From contig CM055061.1 in assembly GCA_029204045.2 (NCBI GenBank), positions 44,106,977 through 44,170,976 of the forward strand: DNA of 64,000 nt, written 5' to 3'. This DNA comes from Tillandsia leiboldiana (lineage: Eukaryota > Streptophyta > Magnoliopsida > Poales > Bromeliaceae). This document shows positions 55,772-64,000 of the stretch, in pieces. The notes beneath the pieces were generated by a model that worked only from the letters and a program-made list of their open reading frames with translations, did no database searches and was not told the DNA's origin. Each line of letters opens with the position of its first letter. Within the stretch, counting starts at the first letter, position 1. The position numbers and the translations under genes were made by a program.

Positions 55772-58057
55772 CTGGGGCGGGGGAGAACCCCCTCGGGACC
55801 CACTGTACGCCCTCCGTCCACTCGACAGGAAGGGGAGACGCGTCCGCAATCGGGAGGAAGGATATACTCCATGACTCACCAAGGGGCGGACCCACCGGAG
55901 GACGTGGTGGCAGGTACTACTCTGATCTCAGACTCCCGAGCTAGAACTTTATTTGGCACCGGGGCATCCCACTCCTTTGTATCCCGTACTTTCGCCCACA
56001 CTCATGACTTGGAAACGAAACCCCTTCGCCATCTATTGACCGTCCGGACCCCTTGGGGGCCTATTGAGGCAGTCAGTTTCATGCCTTCTTGCCCAATAAA
56101 GTTGGGAAGGCTAGATTGCCCTTGGGACTTGGTGGTCATTCCGTTGAAGGAATTCGACGTAGTTCTAGGAATGGATTGGCTCACTAAACACCAGGCGGAA
56201 ATTGACTGTGATAAACGTAAAGTACGATTACGGGAACAAGGATTTCCGGTGAACGTGTACCTGGCGTGTAAGAGCACCTTCTTTTCGACCGTCTTCTCCG
56301 CATCTCGGGCCAGGAGAATGATGGAGGGTGGGTGCGTGGCGTACTTAGCCTCGGTGGACTTGGCGATGCGACCCACCTCCCTGCTTTCCGACATAGCAGT
56401 CGTGAGGGATTTTTCGGACATTTTTCCGACTGAATTTTCGGGGATGCCGCCCGGACGTGAGGTGGATTTCTCTATCGAGTTGATTCCGGGCACGAAACCC
56501 ATCACGAAGGCGCCATACAGAATAGCCTTCGCCGAACTAAAGGAACTGAAGGCGCAACTAGAGGACCTCCTGGACAAGGGTTTCATCTGACCGAGTGTGT
56601 CGCCGTGGGGTGCGCCTGTTCTATTTATAAGGAAGAAGAATGGGAGCTTGCGTTTATGCATAGATTACCGGGAGATAAACAAGGTCACGGTGAAGAACAA
56701 GTACCCCCTGCCACGTATTGATGATCTGTTCGATCAACTGCAAGGGGCGACCGTGTTCTCAAAGATCGACCTCCAGTCTGGCTACCACCAGCTCAGAATC
56801 AGGGGCGAGGATATACCGAAAACAACTTTTCAAACTCGTTACGGCCACTACGAGTTCACGGTAATCCCGTTTGGGCTTACTAACGCCCCAGCGGTGTTTA
56901 TGGATATGATGAACAGGATCTTCAAACCGTTCCTGGACCAATTTGTGCTGGTCTTTATCGACGATATCCTCATCTACTCCCGCACAGATAAAGAGCACGA
57001 GGAGCACCTGCGAGTGATCCTCTAGACCCTACGAGATCAAAAATTGTATGCCAACCTCAAAAAGTGTGAGTTTTGGCTCCGCGAGGTCGACTTTCTGGGA
57101 CACATAGTTTCAGCGTCGGGAATTGCGGTGGACGCGAGGAAGATAGAATCCGTGACCAACTGGGCTCGGCCAACAACGGTGACAGAAATCCGAAGCTTCC
57201 TAGGACTGGCGGGATACTACAGACGCTTCGTGGAAGGCTTCTCAAAGATAGCCGCTACCTTGAATCGACTAACCCAAAAAGGGGAGAAATTCGTCTGGAT
57301 GGCCCAATGCCAGAAGAGCTCCGAGGAGCTTAAAGACAGACTCACATAGGCGCCAGTACTCACATTGCCGAAGCCCGGAGAGGACTATGAGATCTATTGC
57401 GATACATCTCGAAGCGGTCTTGGAAGCGTTTTAATGCAACAAGGGAAGGTCATAGCATACGCATCAAGACAGCTCAAGGATTACGAGCAGAACTACCCTA
57501 CACACGACTTGGAACTTGCGGCAGTCGTGTTTGCCTTGAAGCTCTGGAGACATTATCTCTACGGGGCGCACTGTAACATGTTTTCTGATCACCAGAGCCT
57601 CAAATACCTATTCACACAGAAGGAACTGAACTTACGGCAAAAGCAGTGGATGGAATTACTAAAAGACTACGGCTTGTCCATCCACTACCACCCTGGGAAG
57701 GCAAATGTGGTAGCCGATGCCTTGAGCCGGAAGGGACAGACGGGGGAAACGGCGTTGAGCGCCCATACCCAACAAGATCGGCTAATTGCAGAGTTCTCGC
57801 AATTAAGGCTGGAGGTAGTGCCAGCGGGTGCGGTTGCGAAACTTCTATCCTTAGTGGTGAAGCCTACGCTGATCGAGAGGATCTTGGAAGGCCAAACAAC
57901 GGACACACAACTACAACTGGTGCGGGACAGAATATCCTCGGAGCAAGGTGGGGATTTTACGATTGGCACAGATAATGTGATAAGGTTCCGAGGACGAATT
58001 CGCGTGCCCGATGTGCCAGAAATGAGGAAAGAATTTGCGTGCCCGATGTGCCAGAAA
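55772..58057 (+). pseudogene. pol: pol of element I: protease, RT, RNase H, start of integrase
   Basis: It continues in the gag frame. The protease reads LFGTGAS, so the catalytic aspartate has become glycine; VVLGMDWLT is intact. RT spans about 56430-57250 with LRLCIDYREINKVT and the catalytic FIDDILIYSR. RNase H has CDTS, HDLELAAVV, SDHQSLKYL and VVADALSRK. The integrase N-terminal region starts at about 57800 and is cut before its zinc-binding residues. In-frame stops: TGA 56588, TAG 57023 (CAG in element C) and TAG 57347. There is no frameshift in 3.5 kb of gag-pol. The end carries a 27-bp duplication and joins copia fragment J. Confidence 0.88.
57996..58057 (+). repeat. 27-bp direct duplication at the I/J breakpoint
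   Basis: 57996-58022 and 58031-58057 agree in 26 of 27 bases (shared core GTGCCCGATGTGCCAGAAA). The second copy abuts the copia sequence. This looks like templated filler made during end joining. Confidence 0.75.
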
Positions 58058-58065
58058 CCGTTTTA

Positions 58066-59133
58066 ACCTTTGGTTTTAAATAAAATATTATTGATCAATG
58101 TATATATCTGAAGGTTAGTGGGAGTAAAATAATTTTCTTAGTTTTTTATGTTGATGATATTTTGCTTACCAGTAATGATCTCGGACTATTGCATGACACT
58201 AAAAAATTTCTTTTCCAAAATTTTGAAATGAAAGATTTAGATGAGGCCTCATATGTTCTTGGTATAGAAATTAAAAGAGATAGACATAAAGGTTTACTCG
58301 GTCTATCTCAAAAGGCCTACATAAAGAAAGTTTTGGAAAATTTTGAAATGCATAATTGTAAGCCGAGTGTTGCTCCCGTTCAGAAAGGGGATAAGCTTAA
58401 TGCTTTTCAGTATCTCAAGAACCAATTAGAAATTGAACAGATGAAAAATATACCATATGCCTCTGCAGTTGGTAGTCTTATGTATGCACAGACGTGCACA
58501 CGTCCGGATATTGCTTTTGCCGTTGGATTGCATGGCAGGTATCAAAGTAATCCAGGTATGGAGCATTGGAAGGCTGCTAAGAAAGTTATGAGGTATTTGA
58601 AGGGTACTTTGGATCATATGCTGATATATAGGAGATCAAATCATTTGGAGCTGATCAGATATTCGGACTCTAATTTTGCGGGATGCCCAGATACCAGAAA
58701 GTCTACATCTGGGTATATTTTTCTGCTTGTTGGTGGAGCGATTTCATGGAAGAGCAGCAAACAAAGTATTACTGCTCCTTCGACCATAGCTGCAGAGTAC
58801 ATTGCATGTTATGAGACTATATCACCGGCTATTTGGCTTAGGAATTTTATCACAGACTTAAAGATTGTGGACTCCATTGCTCATCCAATAAAAATTTTCT
58901 GTGATAATTCAGCTGCAGTTTCCTTTGCCAATAATAACAAGATTAAAACGGGGTGTAAACACTTGTACACCAAGTATCTTGTTGTGAGAGAGAAGATAAA
59001 TGAAGGTTATGTTAGAATTGAATACATCAGTACCAAGTGTATGGTTGCAGACCCAATGACCAAGGGGCTGGCACCTGGGTCATATAAAGATCATGTTTGT
59101 AGTATAGGTCTGATGAGTTCTTTTGATGCATAA
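58066..59133 (+). pseudogene. pol: Ty1/copia RT end and RNase H, fragment J
   Basis: The frame is open from a TAA near 58079 to the natural stop at 59131-59133. Catalytic RT box YVDD lies at 58147-58158, followed by FQNFEMKDLDEASYVLGIEI, the copia motif SLMYAQTCTRPDIAFAV and HWKAAKKVMRYLKGT. RNase H has its acidic residues in YSDSNFAG, AAEYIA, FCDNSAA and VADPMTKGL. The TAA upstream stands where related proteins have glutamate, by family comparison. The remaining 990 bp are undamaged, which suggests a fairly recent parent. The lost 5' part makes it non-functional. Confidence 0.88.
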
Positions 59134-59479
59134 GATTATGACATTATTTTTATCTTTTTTCAATAAAGTTACAGTTTTGATGCAGCTATATTGGACCGTT
59201 TAATAGATATAAAGTTTTGTCTGTTAACAAATTGACATATGGTTTTTAGTTAATTCATAAAGTTGTATCATATAAAGTACATATGGAAATTATGGAAGAA
59301 AATTTTCAATATAGGGAGGTGGACCGTCATAGGTCCTATCATTATAGTCTTTTAGTTTGAGTTAAGGATCAAGTGAGTTTTAAGGTATTTGACTATAAAG
59401 TTTCCAATAATGCGTAATAAAGTTTGGAGTATAGAAAATTGGTTCATGAAATATAATTAATATAAGCCAAGTGGGAGAT

Positions 59480-59865
59480 TGTTAGGATTTCTATATATGT
59501 GGCCTAATTAATTATATTTAAATTTGGATTTACAATAGATAAGGGTCAATCCTAAAAAATATAGAATTACTTGATATGGTATATCTTATCCCTTTCCCAT
59601 CCATTTAAATTAAATAGAATCCTAATCATACTTTGATGGGAAATTGATCTGGAATCTATATAAAGGGGTACTAGTCCTGCCACCTACTAATGTACATTCT
59701 GGTAAGATTATCTATTAAATTCACACCATACGGGAGAGTGTCTGAGAAAGGAGGAGAAACTAGATTACCTAGTTCGGTTAGTGCTGTTCGTATTACAACC
59801 GAATTTTTACTTCTGCCGTTTAATCAAAAATTTATTCTCTATGGTGCTCTGTAAGTTATTTTACA
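59480..59865 (+). repeat. 3' LTR of fragment J (right end uncertain)
   Basis: It begins TGTTAGGATT after the purine tract AAGTGGGAGAT. TATATAAA at 59657-59664 is a TATA box. I place the end at TTTTACA (59865) from the usual TG...CA ends and the typical 'GGTGCTCTGTAAG' context; no target duplication can confirm it. Confidence 0.6.
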
Positions 59866-60331
59866 GTTTTATTTATGATCCTGAATATTAGTATATATTA
59901 GGTTTTATTTTATTATCATACCATTAAGTAGTGTCATTTGTCTAAACACGAACAATAAAGCTAACTTGGACTTTATTAGTGAACTTTCTTAGAGACTTTT
60001 AAGAAATTGAAAAAAAAAAAGGTATGCTTTATGAGAAAGTAAAGATCATGAAACTTTCTTTTCGAGACTTTAAAATAATGTTATCTTGACCAAAATAGTC
60101 CAGAGAATCTGTTCGTAGTTTCCCCAAAAATAGCTAACATAGTATGTAAAATTTCACAAATATAAAACCTACATCGAATTACTAATAGTTGTACACTAAT
60201 AAGTTTATATGTGTAGTTAAGTTTTCTTACTTTCTCTTTTTTTTCCTTTTTTTGGTGTAAAAGTAAGAGATTGAGCTCAATATTTTCCTTCTTGCTTAGT
60301 TCGCAACTCATATAGACCTTCGAAAAATACG
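59866..60331 (+). other. AT-rich DNA without recognisable features
   Basis: Stops in all frames; no motif I can name. An 84-base purine/pyrimidine-biased stretch near 60230 looks like simple sequence. Confidence 0.5.
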
Positions 60332-60560
60332 CACTACAAGAAAATTTAGATTTAGTCACATTTATAAATATTGCTATATGAGCAAAAAATATTATTAATT
60401 CTTTTAGCAACACTTCAAATTTAGTGTTGCCTATGCGGATATTGTTGAATTTTTTACCAACATATAAAAAAGTGTCGCTAATGTTGAGAAATTAGCAACA
60501 ATTAATAAATGTTGCTATATGAAAAGTGTTAAAAGGTATTTACTAAATGGTGGTTTATAT
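60332..60560 (+). mobile_element. CACTA-like terminal sequence
   Basis: CACTACAAGAAAA at 60332-60344 is the classic terminal inverted repeat of CACTA (En/Spm) transposons. Subterminal inverted short motifs follow (TTGCTATATGA, TAGCAACA, AGTGTTGCC, TAGCAACAATT). The matching end TTTTCTTGTAGTG was not found to the right, so this is one end only or a decayed copy. Confidence 0.5.
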
Positions 60561-61660
60561 TATTTAATTAATTCTTGCATTTATATAGCTATTATTTTCT
60601 AAATTGAAAGAAAATATTTCATTAATTATAGCTATAATTATAGATTTTAATTAAATTCAATTAAATTACTATTATTTTTTGATTAATTATTTTAATCATA
60701 GCCAATAATAATCAAACGTCACTAAAGTATAATAATATTTTGAATTATTGATAAAAGTGTTTTATATTAATATTAATTAATTATTATTTATAAAATTTAT
60801 AATTAGTTGGTAATAATAAAGTATATTTATATTAATTAATAAAAAAATAATTACAGCTACAAAAAGAATATTTTACTAGTTATATACCGATCACAATATT
60901 TTATTCAATTGATAGTAGACAACAACCATAAAACATTAAAAATCTCATATATTGCATAAGACAATCAAAATTTGTAATATATTACAAATCAAATAACACA
61001 TTTGAATATAAAAATTATCAAATTTTTTGATTATTGCAAATATGGTCATGACAAAATAAGAGATTAGTCAGCTCTTTATTCGTGTAAGTCTGCAAAATGG
61101 TTGATTTTGTTTTTCCAGTAAAAAGAGAAAAGTTAAAAACTAAAATTTTATATAATTTGTCATAAGATATATATAGAATACTATAAACTACCGAAAAAAA
61201 AAAAATTATTGTCCTTACTAAATAGTATGAGATCACCATACTTGCTCTAATACCTTCAAAATTAACTATACATCCTAAAAGAAAAAAAAAACAAATTAAA
61301 ATAATAGCAATAAAATAACCACAAATTTAAAATCTAAAAGTAAAATATAAAAAAATTGATGAAAGTTAAGAAACGAAAAATCTCATATTATACCATATAA
61401 CGTAATAAATTAATACAACAACAAATTTAAAAGTTGAAAGGACAATCCTATTCTAGCCACACTAAATTTTATTAGTTAAGAAAAAAAAGAAAAAAAAATT
61501 AATATATAATTTTCATTAGAAATAAATATAAAATTACTTTACCGTACAAAGAAAAAAATACTTACTCTTCTTTAGAACCAAAATTAATATTCCGATATTA
61601 ATATTTTCTCCAATCCCACAAAATCAAAAATTGATGAGAAATATTTTGTAGAATTGAGAA
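60561..61660 (+). other. Very AT-rich spacer
   Basis: About 80 percent A+T with long A and T runs. No ORF with recognisable content, no repeat unit and no transposon end. It may be the interior of the CACTA-like element or old intergenic DNA. Confidence 0.45.
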
Positions 61661-64000
61661 CTATAAGAAGAAGCAATGAGAGTAGAAAATCCCCGTGAGA
61701 GTTTAATTAAACCAACCAACTGTACAACTGGAAATAATGATAAAACATCCATCTCCCATAAGTGATAATCATACAATATCCTCGAATATAATAACCCAAA
61801 ACTCAACAGGAAGGTAAATCGAAATAATACATCAGTGTACAGGCTCTCAGTATAAGTCAGATCCTCACAATACAATGATCTCTCAAAAGCGGAAATAAAA
61901 TAATCTACTGACTGTACTATGGATCTCCAATGAAGGGGTGCAGCTACTCTCCAAAGATAGGTAGGGATCTAGCTCGCGACTCCCTCGCCTCGAACAGCAA
62001 CCGCAGAATCAGCAACACCCGCTAAGACTCTGCAAAACAAAGGAGAGAAAAGACAAAGGAGGGGGAAAACCCCCCAGTGGGTATGAGAACTACACCAAAA
62101 GAGAGTTCTCAATGGGTACCGCCACCAAGCCCGACGATCTGCCCACTAAGTCTTCTAGAGGCATAAGATAACCATGCAGTAAAAACAGAACAAGAAAGCT
62201 GGAGACACTCAACAGCTACCATGCCTCTATCTAAATGCTCAAATGGGAAAAAACCAATAAAAGGTATGCAACCATTCGCACACGAGGTGCGCAATCGACC
62301 CAATCGAACTGACTGCCACATCTGGTCCAGTCAAGCCTGCGCCCACCTACAACCACCTCCCACTACTGGGCAGGAATTACGTAGGGTGTCCATACGGACT
62401 AACTCGCTATCGAATGGTGGCACCTGCAGGCTATAGTCGAAATCCACGCTCTCTCTCAGAACGGATAGACTCAAGATCCTCAACATCTCGCACAACGGTT
62501 GAAAAACTCACAACGACCCCGGGACCACCGTCAATCCCAAACGGTTCCCAACAACACTAGCACTGGTCTAAACACAGCTACTAGATTCCACTCGGCCCTC
62601 AGGCACGAGTGCAACAATAAAAGTGCCTGCCTGAAACAAACCCAATCAGATGGACCAGTAAGAACTGGTACTGCCTGCTGTGCCTTGCCGTATCGGGTAT
62701 GCTGGCCGACGCATAGCACCGATGAGAAGGAGTCTCAAGGACTCAAAGCCTGTCTGTCGCACACTCCGGAGTGGCACTCGAGGGGAGCGACCCACATGAG
62801 TAAAGTAACAAGTAACTAGTATCATAAGTATCATAAAATAGCAGGACTGGATCACGGCTCTGATCAAAGTGGGAATACCCATCCACTAAGGGGAAACCCG
62901 ATCCCCAATCTGATGCAACAGTACATATCCGGTCAACCGCCCAATATCTGCGATCGCCGCAATACCCCATAATCCACAATCCACGACCTGGTACAACAAC
63001 CAACACCCGGCCAACCGCCCAATATCCGCGGTCGCCATAATCCCCTATCATCCACAATCTGGCCCCATAACCAACACCCGGTCAACCGCCCAATATCCAC
63101 GGTTGCCGCAATACCCTGAAAACCAAGCCCCGGCTACACTATCCCAAACCCCTGCTCGAACCCGAGCAACCTGCCTCTAGAGTCTAGAAAGAAAGGAGAA
63201 GAACAACATGATTTCTCCTAAGTCAGATTCCAACATGATAGTGTAGCGATAAAAGATGGCCTATCTAGATGTCCATACAAGCATGCATTTGTCCTCAAGA
63301 AAGATAAAAGGGAGTATAACCAATAGTAGCTTCACATAAATATAATCTCACGCCAAATCATCAATGGTCTACCCCTGCCCAAGATTCGTGATCCATAATT
63401 CATAATAACTCCTCAGAGTAATACCCGCACATAGATATAACATCCAGTCCCCTAGAATGATCAATCCTCATAAAAGACTATGTGCTAACATGGCATGCTA
63501 ATAGCTCGCTACTATGAAATGTCAAACCAACATGAATAGGCCAATGATTAAATAAGCATGTAAAATAATTAGGTAAGCATTAATCCACATGATCTAGGCC
63601 ACTTTCCATGCTTACATCTCGATACCAATAGTTGTACATTTAATCATGCATGCATTCTAACATATAGAATTAGAGAACCGTCCACCGGTTCTAGGGACAA
63701 GCAACCCACCTGAAACGCTTTCCGCAGGCAAAGCCGAAGTCAGTGAAGTGCGCAGTCACTCACTATCCAAAATTCGCCGAAGCTGCACCCTCAGTACACG
63801 CTCGCGCAAACCTTTTCTCAAACCAACTTCGCAGCCAACAACACCATCAAGTCCACTGGCAAGTTGTCCACGGCCACACCACAACACAATAATTAAAACC
63901 CAAAAACTGCACTTGCTGTTTTTACCAACCAGCACAAAGAAGTGGCCTTTTCACCTGCGTGCAGTCCTCCAAAAAATCTGGAAAATTCACGGTTGCGATC
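61661..64000 (-). repeat. Old minus-strand gypsy LTR of the A/B/K type (runs off the window)
   Basis: On the minus strand the order of blocks matches the A, B and K LTRs: GATTGCGACC-like start, the ACCGC/GCGGT hairpins, GGCAGACC near 62140, the GAGGCGAGGGAGTCGCGAGC block (61990-61960), and the GTACACTGATGTATT block (near 61840). It diverges throughout and lacks the terminal GCGTGACA, so it is an old, truncated copy. Confidence 0.75.
62925..63125 (-). repeat. Three ~75-bp repeats with ACCGC/GCGGT hairpins
   Basis: Each copy contains CAACCGCCCAATATC on the plus strand, then a CGGTCGCC-type sequence and AATACCCC or a variant. In sense (minus) they fold with ACCGC/GCGGT arms. The A LTR has a single copy near 6740. 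Confidence 0.65.

Larger units (their letters stand above)
51645..58057 (+). mobile_element. Element I: Ty3/gypsy chromovirus, 3'-truncated
   Basis: 5' LTR (51645-54322), PBS, and gag-pol to the start of integrase, where it breaks off at ~58057 and copia sequence follows. It is inserted in fragment H. Closest relative in the window: F. Confidence 0.88.
58058..59865 (+). mobile_element. Fragment J: 3' part of a Ty1/copia element (not Sirevirus)
   Basis: It starts in RT just before the YVDD box and runs through RNase H, a 3' untranslated region, a purine tract (59469-59479) and an LTR of about 386 bp. The short LTR and single PPT distinguish it from D, E and H. Confidence 0.82.

Noticed and set aside
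55148..55882. 244-codon minus-strand ORF
   Set aside because: Antisense shadow of gag in element I; F has a similar shadow on the other strand.
60332..61660. Complete CACTA transposon
   Set aside because: Only one terminus is visible and there is no transposase, so only the terminus is annotated.

Overview
This is plant nuclear DNA made almost entirely of nested LTR retrotransposons. I see no host gene, rRNA or tRNA gene, or CRISPR array. The evidence is Ty3/gypsy chromodomain polyproteins (Tekay/Del-like), Sirevirus-type Ty1/copia elements with GGGGGAGA polypurine tracts, and primer-binding sites matching plant initiator-Met tRNA (TGGTATCAGAG). The setting looks like heterochromatin of a repeat-rich angiosperm; I cannot name the species.

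Layout, left to right. (1) 1-2451: 3' end of a Sirevirus-like element (D, +), inserted in the pol gene of a gypsy element (A, +, 2452-7724). A itself lies in the 5' LTR of a coding-dead gypsy element (B, +, 7725-~14950). (2) ~14951-22837: minus-strand gypsy element C (gag 19068-20033, pol 15852-18797), whose 3' LTR is cut and fused to B's 3' LTR. (3) 22838-44765: part of a gypsy LTR (G), split by a Sirevirus-like element (E, 22907-42477, TSD TAAAT). E holds a solo Sirevirus LTR in its 5' LTR (24042-25302, TSD GATAG) and a non-autonomous gypsy element K in its gag (27202-37477, TSD ATACA). (4) 44766-50226: minus-strand gypsy element F, inserted in the LTR of a minus-strand Sirevirus-like fragment H (50227-51644). 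(5) 51645-58057: plus-strand gypsy element I, 3'-truncated and fused to a copia fragment J (58058-~59865). (6) ~59866-61660: AT-rich DNA with one CACTA-like terminus. (7) ~61661-64000: old minus-strand LTR of the A/B type.

The only long undamaged reading frame is the 451-codon ORF of element E (39383-40738), in the place where Sireviruses carry an extra 'env-like' ORF. It follows a cluster of perfect CCGG-centred palindromes and a probable leader intron. Most other coding regions keep their frame but carry nonsense codons, several of them C-to-T changes. B and K have lost usable pol genes yet share the same lesions, so they probably spread using proteins made by relatives.

The least explained signal is non-coding: several unrelated LTR families carry arrays of short hairpins whose stems differ between copies but stay complementary. 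Examples are eight TGGATT-loop hairpins in the Sirevirus LTR, thirteen 27-bp hairpin units inside K, and repeated GTGTC/GACAC hairpins near the 3' end of the gypsy LTRs. Where pairing is imperfect it is mostly G-U in the sense strand, which points to structured retrotransposon RNA.
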